The notes under the pieces are model-generated. The model had not been told where the DNA came from. It made no database searches and saw only the letters and a list, made by a program, of their open reading frames with translations. The position numbers were made by a program, and so were the translations under genes. This document shows positions 28,153 through 36,300 of a stretch of 64,000 bases of DNA, piece by piece. Each line of letters starts with the position of its first letter. The first letter of the stretch is position 1. Origin of the DNA: JBGPTK01 sp963797765 (GTDB lineage Bacteria > Acidobacteriota > Terriglobia > Acidiferrales > UBA7541); the NCBI GenBank assembly GCA_963797765.1, contig CAWCQU010000004.1:186001-250000 (forward strand), read 5' to 3'.

Positions 28153-29326
28153 GAAACCAACCAACGTGGCCATCTTCCTCACCGGATCCACTGGATATAT
28201 CGGTGCTCATATCGCCGCCAACCTGCTGGATAGCTCCGCCGAATCGTTGAACCTGCTGGTGCGGGCTCACAATGAACAGGAAGCCCGCGAGCGGCTGTGG
28301 CGTTCCTGCCAGTTGCACATGAATTTTCCCCATTTTTGCGAGATGCTGGATTCGCGAATTCATATTTTCCGCGGCGATTTGACGAGCGAGAAGTTCGGGT
28401 TGGATGAGGATGCCTACCGAGGGCTGGCGCGCTCGACGGATTCGATTATCCATTGCGCGGCGTCGCTGAATCGCAAGTCGGAAAAGAACTGCCTGAATGT
28501 GAATCTGCGAGGCACGCTGGAAGTGGTGCAGCTGGCGATGCGGGCGCGCGATAGCCACGGCCTGCGCCGTTTCAGCCACGTAAGCACGGTGGCAGTGGCG
28601 GGCCAACGCAGCAATGAGGTGGTGACCGAGGATAAATCCATCGATTGGGATCGCTCCGACTACGATCCGTACGCGCGCACCAAGAAATTCTGCGAGCACA
28701 TGATTCGCAGACTGCTGCCCGATGTGCCGCGCACAATTTTCCGCCCCAGCATCGTCCTGGGAGACAGCCGGCGTGCGGAAACCAATCAATTCGATATGGT
28801 GCGGGCATTCGTGTTTCTCGCCGGGCTGCCGATTCTGCCGTTTCGCCCGGGCGATCGAATCGACATTGTTCCTGTGGATTACGTGGCCGGCGCCGTTGCC
28901 GCTTTGCATCTGAAGGAAAAACCGGCGTTTGATACTTACCATCTTTCCTCGGGCACCGGCGCGGAAACATTTCAGCAGCTCACCGATGCGCTCTCCGCGG
29001 CGCAGGGAAAGCGCGCGCCGGCTTATATGCCGGGGCTAGAGAAAACTTCCACGCGCATGGTGCACGCGCTCGCGAACCGCTCCGGGAAAATTGGCGGCGT
29101 GGCCACGCTATTGAAAGTCTTCCTGCCTTATCTGGTCTGGAATACGGTGTTCGACAATTCCCGTGTTGTTGCCGAAATGGGCCGCGCGCCAGCGCCGTTT
29201 TCCAGTTACTGTTTTCCGCTGCTCAAGTTCAGCCGTGATAATCACTTTTCTTACAAATACCAGGAATGGCCTTCGACCGGCTCGGAGCCCGTCCGGGCCG
29301 CCGTCGCGGGGGATTCCACTCGATGA
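28103..29326 (+). CDS. Thioester-reductase-like extended SDR (NAD_binding_4)
   Basis: Up to 407 residues. The NAD(P) site 'LTGSTGYIGAHIAANLL' (28-34 core), 'FSHVSTVAVAG' and the catalytic 'PYARTKKFCEHMI' show an extended SDR of the thioester-reductase type. 'DIVPVDYVAGAVAALHL' is the usual late motif. It lacks the FAR_C-like end of its upstream neighbour. ATG 28103 lies inside that gene; a GTG at 28166 starting just before the first strand would avoid most of the overlap. Its TGA overlaps the ATG of the next gene (ATGA, 29323-29326), so these genes are translationally coupled. Probably acts on an acyl-CoA/ACP or a related lipid intermediate. Confidence 0.82.
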   Translation: MRRRPKHPGPPRPVRPEKPTNVAIFLTGSTGYIGAHIAANLLDSSAESLNLLVRAHNEQEARERLWRSCQLHMNFPHFCEMLDSRIHIFRGDLTSEKFGLDEDAYRGLARSTDSIIHCAASLNRKSEKNCLNVNLRGTLEVVQLAMRARDSHGLRRFSHVSTVAVAGQRSNEVVTEDKSIDWDRSDYDPYARTKKFCEHMIRRLLPDVPRTIFRPSIVLGDSRRAETNQFDMVRAFVFLAGLPILPFRPGDRIDIVPVDYVAGAVAALHLKEKPAFDTYHLSSGTGAETFQQLTDALSAAQGKRAPAYMPGLEKTSTRMVHALANRSGKIGGVATLLKVFLPYLVWNTVFDNSRVVAEMGRAPAPFSSYCFPLLKFSRDNHFSYKYQEWPSTGSEPVRAAVAGDSTR

Positions 29327-30765
29327 TGGACTTCGTCCTGGAAGCCTGGGTGAGCGGCATCATCGAGATGGCCCAGTTAAAGTGGATGCTCGGTGCGGGA
29401 GTTACGTGGAAACCGGGCGAAAAACTCCGCTTACTTTTCCCCAGCTACAATGGCACGCACAATACCGGCGCGGACGTTCGCGTGGAGGAGATCCTCCGGC
29501 AGGTTCGGCGGATCCTGGGCGAACAAAACATATCGCTCAGTGTGATCACGTACAACCCCGAATTCACGCGCGGATATTTCGGGGGCGCTCAGCAGGTGCA
29601 ACTGCCCATGCTGTTCCCGCCCTTCCTCTCGAGCGAGGTGCCGAAATATCACGGAGTGGTTGCCGCCGAAGGCTCGATGTTCAAAAGCAAATTCGCAAAT
29701 GCATTGACCGCCATGATGATTGGCTCGCTCGGAATCGCCGCCGCACAGAACAAGCTCTCCATCGGCTATGGCGCCGAGGCGGGCGCTATGGATCCCATGC
29801 TCCAAAAAATGTGCCGGCGATACTGTTCCGAATCATTCATCATCACGCGCAATCCGGAATCCCAAGCGGTGCTCAGCAAACTCGGAGTCTCCAGCGAACT
29901 GGGCACCGATACTGCCTGGACTTTCGAACCGCTGGGAGCGGAATATGGCCGGAAAGCATTACGCGATGCCGGATGGGACGAGAAAGCGCCGGTGCTCGTC
30001 CTTTGCCCCATCCATCCATTCTGGTGGCCTGTAAAAGCATCGCTTGCCAAGGCTGCGGTGCGGACGATCACCGGGGCCTACAAAGAAAGTCATTATCGCT
30101 CCATCTATTTCCACAAATCGGGCTCGCAGATAAAGGCAGCTTACCTTCGTTACCTGGAAGCGATCGCCGGCGCAGTCACCCGTTTTCGGAAAGATCACAC
30201 TGTATTTCCAATTGTTGTGGCCATGGAACGCCTGGACCTGGATGCCTGCCGCCGCTTGGCCGCTCAACTGGGAGGAGCTCCGATCTTCACCTCCGACGAA
30301 TACAATATGTACCAGCTCGTGAGCATCCTTCGTTCAAGCCATCTGATGGCATCTTCGCGCTATCACGGTATCGTCACCTCCATGCCTGGCCTGGTTCCGT
30401 CGCTCGGAATCACCATGGATGAACGCATTCGCAACTTGATGAGTGACCGCGGCCATGATCATTTGTTGTTTGGCGTCGACGATGCGGAACTCGAGGACAA
30501 GTTAACGGAGGGCCTGATAACTCTCGCTCGCGAATCCGCTACCGTCCGCGAAGGCATCGGGCGCACCGTCGTGAAAAATCTGAAACTAATGGCTCGTATG
30601 GGCACTTATATCGAGGACCGCGTGGCGCTCCGCTACCCGGAGTTCCCCATCCGCTCCGGTTCGCTCTCCTGGGAAGATTATTTGCCGCCGCTCAGCCCCA
30701 CGCTGCGCAAGCTGCTGGAACTTTACGATACGCAAGATCGCGCGCTGGAAGCCAAATCGGCCTGA
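29323..30765 (+). CDS. Polysaccharide pyruvyl transferase family protein
   Basis: 480 residues from ATG 29323. 'YNGTHNTGADVRVEEILRQV' near the N-terminus and 'MASSRYHGIVTSMPGLVPSLGI' near the C-terminus (the RxHG-type motif of PF04230) identify the family, which adds pyruvate ketals to sugars of cell-surface polymers or acts in related glycosyl chemistry. The middle holds a GT-B-like fold. It is odd inside a row of acyl-lipid genes; together they could make a glycolipid headgroup. Acceptor unknown. Confidence 0.78.
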   Translation: MMDFVLEAWVSGIIEMAQLKWMLGAGVTWKPGEKLRLLFPSYNGTHNTGADVRVEEILRQVRRILGEQNISLSVITYNPEFTRGYFGGAQQVQLPMLFPPFLSSEVPKYHGVVAAEGSMFKSKFANALTAMMIGSLGIAAAQNKLSIGYGAEAGAMDPMLQKMCRRYCSESFIITRNPESQAVLSKLGVSSELGTDTAWTFEPLGAEYGRKALRDAGWDEKAPVLVLCPIHPFWWPVKASLAKAAVRTITGAYKESHYRSIYFHKSGSQIKAAYLRYLEAIAGAVTRFRKDHTVFPIVVAMERLDLDACRRLAAQLGGAPIFTSDEYNMYQLVSILRSSHLMASSRYHGIVTSMPGLVPSLGITMDERIRNLMSDRGHDHLLFGVDDAELEDKLTEGLITLARESATVREGIGRTVVKNLKLMARMGTYIEDRVALRYPEFPIRSGSLSWEDYLPPLSPTLRKLLELYDTQDRALEAKSA

Positions 30766-30787
30766 TCGGAAGCGGGAGAATCCTGGG

Positions 30788-31528
30788 ATGCTGCGCGAGA
30801 GAATGTTGGCGAAGGGAATGGGCGGCGACAAGGGATTTCGCTGGCGTGGCGGCGAAATCACCCGGTTTGAGGGATTGAGCGACGCCGTCTTCGCCTTTGC
30901 CGTGACGCTCCTGATTGTCTCCCTGGAAGTGCCGAAGAGCTTCACCGACCTATTGATCACCATGCGCGGATTTTTCGCGTTCGCCATTTGTTTTGCCCTG
31001 CTGATGGGCACCTGGTATCAGCAGTACATTTATTTCCGACGCTACGGCCTGCAGGATACCTTCACCATCGTGGTGAATTCCATTTTGCTATTTGTTGTGC
31101 TTTTTTATATTTATCCGCTTAAGTTTCTATTCACGCTTCTTGTAAATCAGTTCATGGGAATTCCCATCGAATTCCGGCAAGCGGACGGGAGCATGGTTGC
31201 AGCGATCGAAAAATACCAGGTTCCAGCACTAATGATCGTCTACAGTGCCGGCTTCATGGCGATTTCCCTGATCTTCGCGCTCCTTTTCTGGCACGCCTAC
31301 CGGCATCGCGCCAAACTCGAACTCAATCGCCTCGAAACGTTTGACACTCGAATTAGCACGGGCTACTCGCTGATTAACGGCGGCGTAGCTTTGATTTCGA
31401 TCTTAATTGCCGTTATTGGCGGGGTTGCGCACGCCGGATGGGCGGGACTGATTTATCCCCTTCTGCTCGCGCCTGCGTGCACTGTTTTCGGCATGGTGAC
31501 GGGGCGGCGGCGAAGACGGTTTGAATAA
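30788..31528 (+). CDS. TMEM175/DUF1211-family cation channel-like membrane protein
   Basis: 246 residues with six hydrophobic helices. The first helix carries the family signature as 'RFEGLSDAVFAFAVTLLIVSLEVP' in parts; the usual 'FSD' is 'LSD' here (residues 30-32). Prokaryotic TMEM175 proteins are potassium-selective channels formed by four subunits, with the filter in helix 1. A second half helix lacks a clear FSD repeat, as in bacterial members with one repeat per chain. It lies 22 bases after the pyruvyl transferase gene and 18 before the AMP ligase, so it seems to be part of the operon. Confidence 0.8.
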   Translation: MLRERMLAKGMGGDKGFRWRGGEITRFEGLSDAVFAFAVTLLIVSLEVPKSFTDLLITMRGFFAFAICFALLMGTWYQQYIYFRRYGLQDTFTIVVNSILLFVVLFYIYPLKFLFTLLVNQFMGIPIEFRQADGSMVAAIEKYQVPALMIVYSAGFMAISLIFALLFWHAYRHRAKLELNRLETFDTRISTGYSLINGGVALISILIAVIGGVAHAGWAGLIYPLLLAPACTVFGMVTGRRRRRFE

Positions 31529-31546
31529 TTCCGCGCGGCAATCCAA

Positions 31547-33217
31547 ATGACATTCCTCGATATCATTTTCGAGCGCTTGCGGCGGGATGGCGACGAGCCG
31601 GTGTTGCAAGAAATCCGCGACGGCAAATTCGAAACCGTGAGCGGGCGCGAATTACTCGAATTGATTCAGACGGCGCGCGAATATTTGCGGCAGGCTGGAT
31701 TGCGCAAGCGCGATCGCTGCGCCTTGCTCGCGCCGAACGGTATCCGCTGGATCGCTCTTGACCTGGCTCTGATGGCGGAGGGCATCGTGGTAATTCCACT
31801 TTATGCCAGGCAAGCAGCGGTGGAATTGGCGGGCATGATTCGGGACGGCAGCCCTTCCCTGGTTTGCTGCGGTGAGGAAAAATTGCTCGCTGCGGTGCAA
31901 AGTCATCTGCCTGCCGAAACGCGGCTCGCACCATTTAAAACTGTCTTCGCGAATCTCTCGACCGCCTCCCCTGTTCGCGTAGTGGAAGATCCAGTTCCAC
32001 TCGCTCCGGAGGATCCAATCGCAATCATTTATACTTCAGGAACATCCGGCGAGCCCAAGGGAGTGGTGCTGGTAGTTCGAAATCTGAATCACATGCTTCC
32101 CTGTACGAACGACCGGCTGGATCGCCTGATGGGGCCGCGCCCGCAACCTGACAAGGTCTTCCACTATCTGCCTCTGAATTTTGCGGGGTCTTGGATTATT
32201 TTACTCACCTGCCTTTCGCGCAAAAGCGTGGTCGCCCTTTCGACCGACCTGACGAAACTGGGCGATGAACTGAAATTGGCGGAACCCAATTATTTTTTGA
32301 ATGTTCCCACGCTGCTGGAGCGGGTGCGCGGCAAGATTGAAGAGCAAATCCAGCAACGCAGCAAAATGGCTGCTTCCCTGTTTGAAAAAGCCAGACAGTC
32401 CTGGGTCCGCTTACATCTGGAAAAAGCCAAACCCATGGATCCCATCTGGCTGGCGATCGCGAATGCGTTCATGTTTCCCACGATTCGCAAGAGCCTAGGA
32501 CCCAATTTGAAGGCTCTGATTTGCGGATCGGCGCCGCTGGCGATCGAAACACAACTCTTCTATGCCATGCTCGGCGTTCCCTTGCTACAGGGTTATGGAC
32601 TGACGGAGACCACCGCCCTCTGCACTCTCGATGATCCGCTTGCAGTCGAGCCGGGACGGGTAGGATTGGCGATACCCGAAGTACAGATGCTGCTCGGCGA
32701 AGATCAGGAAATTCTGGTTCGCGGCCCAAATGTTTTCGCCGGATACTGGAACAAGCCCGAGGCCACCGCGCGCGTCCTGCAAGATGGATGGTTCCACACC
32801 GGCGATCAGGGCGAGGTGAATGCCGCCGGCAATTGGCGGATCATCGGCCGATTGAAGGAACTGATTATTTTGAACTCAGGCCACAATATTGCGCCTGACC
32901 CAATTGAAGACAAGATGCTCCGGGCTCTTCCGGGATCGCAGCAAATCATGCTTTACGGAAATAATCGCAGTTACTTGGTGGCGCTGATCAGCTTGGCAGA
33001 CTCGAATACTTTTACCCGCGAACAGATCCATTCGGCAGTCACGTTGGTGAATACGGAATTGCCGCACTATAAACAGATTCACAATTTCTTCTTCGGCCCG
33101 AATCTTTTCACCATTGAAAACGGACTTCTGACCGCCAATGGCAAACTGAAACGCCCCATGATTGCCGCCCACTTTCAGGATGCGATTGAAGAAATGTACC
33201 GCAAGCCTCAGACTTGA
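31547..33217 (+). CDS. AMP-forming acyl-CoA/ACP synthetase (FadD-like)
   Basis: 556 residues of the ANL superfamily. Phosphate loop 'TSGTSGEPKG' at 163-172, 'GYGLTETTAL' (A5), 'FHTGDQGEVNAAGNWRIIGRLKELIIL' (A7/A8, in parts) and the catalytic Lys in 'NGKLKRP' at the C-terminus. Predicted to activate a carboxylic acid, most likely a fatty acid, to acyl-AMP and then to CoA or to the acyl carrier protein encoded at 38475. A second ligase sits at 38829. First of the pair in the lipid locus. Confidence 0.88.
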   Translation: MTFLDIIFERLRRDGDEPVLQEIRDGKFETVSGRELLELIQTAREYLRQAGLRKRDRCALLAPNGIRWIALDLALMAEGIVVIPLYARQAAVELAGMIRDGSPSLVCCGEEKLLAAVQSHLPAETRLAPFKTVFANLSTASPVRVVEDPVPLAPEDPIAIIYTSGTSGEPKGVVLVVRNLNHMLPCTNDRLDRLMGPRPQPDKVFHYLPLNFAGSWIILLTCLSRKSVVALSTDLTKLGDELKLAEPNYFLNVPTLLERVRGKIEEQIQQRSKMAASLFEKARQSWVRLHLEKAKPMDPIWLAIANAFMFPTIRKSLGPNLKALICGSAPLAIETQLFYAMLGVPLLQGYGLTETTALCTLDDPLAVEPGRVGLAIPEVQMLLGEDQEILVRGPNVFAGYWNKPEATARVLQDGWFHTGDQGEVNAAGNWRIIGRLKELIILNSGHNIAPDPIEDKMLRALPGSQQIMLYGNNRSYLVALISLADSNTFTREQIHSAVTLVNTELPHYKQIHNFFFGPNLFTIENGLLTANGKLKRPMIAAHFQDAIEEMYRKPQT

Positions 33218-33308
33218 TAGCTCTGAGGACATTTTTCCCGGGCCACCGTTGCGTGCCTTTCAAAAAGCTTGCGACGAATCCCTCCAGTCGTTAGTGTATG
33301 GTCTGCCA

Positions 33309-34112
33309 ATGAAGCAATATCGCGGTGAAACGCTTTCCTGGGGCCTTGCCGACGGTGTCGTCGAGCTGGAACTCCATCGCGCGCCTTGCAACGAGATCGG
33401 CTCGGCAACGCTGGCTGACCTGGAACGATTCGTTCCGGAACTCGCAGCCGCCGAAAACGAGGCGAGTGTGCTCATCCTCTACAGCTCGCGCGGATCCGGC
33501 TTTTGCGCGGGCGCGGATTTGCGCGAACTCTATTCTCGCTCAAAGGATCTGGCGAGACCGGAACGGCTTGCGGGAGTTCACGATTTTCTGACTCGAATAC
33601 ATCGCGTGCTGAATGCGATTGATGCCTCGCCGCTCACCACGATTGCTGCCGTGCACGGCGTCACGTTTGGCGGCGGGTTCGAGCTGGCTCTTGCTTGCGA
33701 CATCATCATCGCCGATAAGATGGCGCGATTCTGCTTCCCGGAATTGCGCCTCGGACTGATTCCCGGCTTCGGAGGAATTCCGAGGCTCAAGCGCGATCTG
33801 GGCAATTCGGTGGTGCGCGACTTGCTGCTAACCGGACGAAGCATCAACGTGACCAAGGCTCAGACCATCGGATTGGTCAGCCAGATCGCCGCGGAAGGCG
33901 AGGCATTGAGCCTGGCTCGCTCCACCGCCGCTCAATTAAGGAAATTTGACCGCGCTACGGCCGCAGCCGCCAAACAATTTATCAAGCCTGTTCCTTATGA
34001 AGAATTGCAGCGCGAAATTGAAATTTTCTGCGAGCTATTCACGAGGCCTGCCGTGGACGCAGGATTGCGCAAATTCGTGGAGAGCAGCGAAGTTTTGCCT
34101 TATTTGCCTTGA
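33309..34112 (+). CDS. Enoyl-CoA hydratase/isomerase family protein (crotonase fold)
   Basis: 267 residues from ATG 33309; earlier in-frame starts add unrelated residues. 'SGFCAGADLREL' (oxyanion segment), 'HGVTFGGGFELALACDIIIA' and 'FPELRLGLIPGFGGIPRLKR' are crotonase hallmarks; both catalytic glutamates (in 'GGFELA' and 'FPELRLG') are present, so hydration of a 2-enoyl-CoA is plausible. It follows the AMP ligase by 91 bases. Beta-oxidation partners are not in the window, so a role in modifying an acyl chain of the lipid locus is inferred. Confidence 0.88.
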   Translation: MKQYRGETLSWGLADGVVELELHRAPCNEIGSATLADLERFVPELAAAENEASVLILYSSRGSGFCAGADLRELYSRSKDLARPERLAGVHDFLTRIHRVLNAIDASPLTTIAAVHGVTFGGGFELALACDIIIADKMARFCFPELRLGLIPGFGGIPRLKRDLGNSVVRDLLLTGRSINVTKAQTIGLVSQIAAEGEALSLARSTAAQLRKFDRATAAAAKQFIKPVPYEELQREIEIFCELFTRPAVDAGLRKFVESSEVLPYLP

Positions 34113-34141
34113 TCGTTCGAATCGGGAAGGGGGACCCGAAT

Positions 34142-36220
34142 ATGACAAACGAAAAAATGAACTGTGCATCTGTGTGCCCGAACCGTTTCATCCGTTTCGC
34201 ATCAGTGGTTTCCGGCGCGGCAATCGTTTTTTACTTGTTCGTCGCAATCACAATTTCCAAGCCTACCGCCGCGCAGGGGAGAAAGATTGAACTATCGGAT
34301 TATCCTAGGATTGTCAGTGTCTCCGATCCGGAAATTTCGCCTGACGGCCGATCCATCGCTTTCGTAGTCTCTCGCACGAATATGGATAAAGACCGCCACG
34401 ACCGGCAGCTCATGCTCTACGACATGGCCACCGGCGCGGAACGTCCACTTACTTACGAGCGGGAAGCGGTCGGTTCGCCGCGCTGGTCGCCAACTGGCGA
34501 CCGCCTGGCCTTTCTTGCCGACGCGGGCGATGAGAAGAACAAGAAAACGCAGATTTTCGTTCTGCCCATGAGCAGCGGTGAGGCAAAGCAAATTACCAAT
34601 GCGCCGAAGCGAGTGGAGCAATTCGCCTGGCGGCCGAACGGCGAGGAGATCGCTTTCGTCACCGCCGACGAAGCCCCCAACAAGAAGGAAATTGAAAAGC
34701 ACAACGATGCTTTTGAAGTGGGCGACAACGATTTCCTCACCACTGCCGCTCCCACGCCTTCGCATATCTGGATTGTTTCCGCTGCGGGCGGCGATGCCCG
34801 CCGTCTCACATCCGGCGCGTGGAGTTTGCCTCAGTCGAATCCCCCGGGCTCGCCCAGTTCACCGCTTAGCTGGTCATCGGACGGACGTTACCTAACTTTC
34901 ACCAAGCGCGCTGACCTGCACATCGGCGATTCCGATCTTTCCACGGTCCAGATTCTGGATGTGGCGAGCGGCGCGATTCGCCAACTCACTTCGCGCCAGA
35001 AATTTGAAGGCTACGGCCTTTATTCGCCGGACGGCTCGCAAATCGCCTATTGGTTTCCGCTGGATGGCGATTCCAAAAATCAAAACGAAATTTTCGTCAG
35101 CCCCAACACCGGCGGTGAGGGCGTGGACGTGACCAAGGGGATCGACCATCAAATCTCGCGCGCGATCTGGATGCCGGACGGAAAATCGCTGTTGGTTAGC
35201 GGACACGATGGTCCTCGCGTTTCCCTGTGGATTCAACCTCTTCAGGGAACCGCGCGGCGGCTTGATCTGGGCAATATCAGTCCTTCGTGGTCCTTCTGGG
35301 TCGATGTGTCCGTGGGCCATGATAACGCGCTTGCATTCACGGGCAGCACACCCGATCGGCCAAGCGAGCTTTATTACATGGCATCGCCGGCTGCCGAGCC
35401 CAAGCGGCTGACCGATTTCAATCACGATATCGCCGCTCTTTCGCTCGGCCGCACGGAAGAGATCAAGTGGCAGGGACCGAATGGATTCAGCGAAGAAGGC
35501 ATCGTGGTTTATCCGCCGGGCTTCACCAAAGACAGGAAATATCCAGTGGTTCTTTATATCCACGGCGGCCCGCGCGCTTCGTCCACGGATAGCTTCAGTT
35601 TCTTCGCGCAACTGATGGCCGCGCACGATTACGTTGTTTTCCAGCCGAATTATCGCGGCAGTGACAATTTGGGAAACAAGTATGAAGCCGCGATTCACAA
35701 TGATGCCGGAGACGGTCCCGGCCGCGACGTGATGGCCGGCCTGGATGCGCTGAAGAAGATGGGTTTTGTGGATGAATCGAGGATTGCCGTATCCGGCTGG
35801 TCGTATGGCGGGTACATGACCACCTGGATGATCGGCCACTACAACATCTGGAAGGCCGCGGTTGCGGGCGCCGCCGTCACCAATCTGGTCGATCAATATA
35901 ACCTGGCGGATTTCAATGTCCGGCAGCGCTATTCGATGGAGGGATCACCGTGGGTGGGAGATACCATGAAAGCCTATCGCGAACAATCCCCGATCACTTA
36001 CGTGCAGCAGATGAAAGCCCCTACGCTGATTCTTTCCGATACAGGTGATTTTCGCGTTGCCCCAACTCAATCCTACGAACTCTACCATGCACTGAAGGAT
36101 AATGGCGTGACCACCCGCTTCTTTGCTTACCCGGTGCGCGGGCACTTTCCCGAGGATCCCGTTCGCACTATGGATATTTATACACGCTGGCTCGATTGGC
36201 TCGATCAATATCTGAAATAG
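34142..36220 (+). CDS. Secreted S9 prolyl-oligopeptidase-family peptidase (first of tandem pair)
   Basis: 692 residues from ATG 34142, with AAGGGGG upstream; a TTG at 34109 overlapping the previous stop is less likely. Signal peptide about residues 1-45 ('VVSGAAIVFYLFVAITIS', then 'AAQ-G'). WD40/TolB-like beta-propeller repeats ('ISPDGRSIAFVVSR', 'WSPTGDRLAFLAD') fill residues 50-420; the alpha/beta-hydrolase domain carries Ser554 in 'GWSYGGYM', an Asp in 'SDTGDFRV' and His668 in 'RGHFPEDP'. Cuts oligopeptides in the periplasm or outside. Very similar to the next gene, so a tandem duplication. Confidence 0.93.
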   Translation: MTNEKMNCASVCPNRFIRFASVVSGAAIVFYLFVAITISKPTAAQGRKIELSDYPRIVSVSDPEISPDGRSIAFVVSRTNMDKDRHDRQLMLYDMATGAERPLTYEREAVGSPRWSPTGDRLAFLADAGDEKNKKTQIFVLPMSSGEAKQITNAPKRVEQFAWRPNGEEIAFVTADEAPNKKEIEKHNDAFEVGDNDFLTTAAPTPSHIWIVSAAGGDARRLTSGAWSLPQSNPPGSPSSPLSWSSDGRYLTFTKRADLHIGDSDLSTVQILDVASGAIRQLTSRQKFEGYGLYSPDGSQIAYWFPLDGDSKNQNEIFVSPNTGGEGVDVTKGIDHQISRAIWMPDGKSLLVSGHDGPRVSLWIQPLQGTARRLDLGNISPSWSFWVDVSVGHDNALAFTGSTPDRPSELYYMASPAAEPKRLTDFNHDIAALSLGRTEEIKWQGPNGFSEEGIVVYPPGFTKDRKYPVVLYIHGGPRASSTDSFSFFAQLMAAHDYVVFQPNYRGSDNLGNKYEAAIHNDAGDGPGRDVMAGLDALKKMGFVDESRIAVSGWSYGGYMTTWMIGHYNIWKAAVAGAAVTNLVDQYNLADFNVRQRYSMEGSPWVGDTMKAYREQSPITYVQQMKAPTLILSDTGDFRVAPTQSYELYHALKDNGVTTRFFAYPVRGHFPEDPVRTMDIYTRWLDWLDQYLK

Positions 36221-36300
36221 CTTTTTTCAGTGGAGCCCGTAACTCATTAACGAGACAAGCCGTGAAACGAAAAAGAGTTCAAACGAGGAGCAACTAGCAC

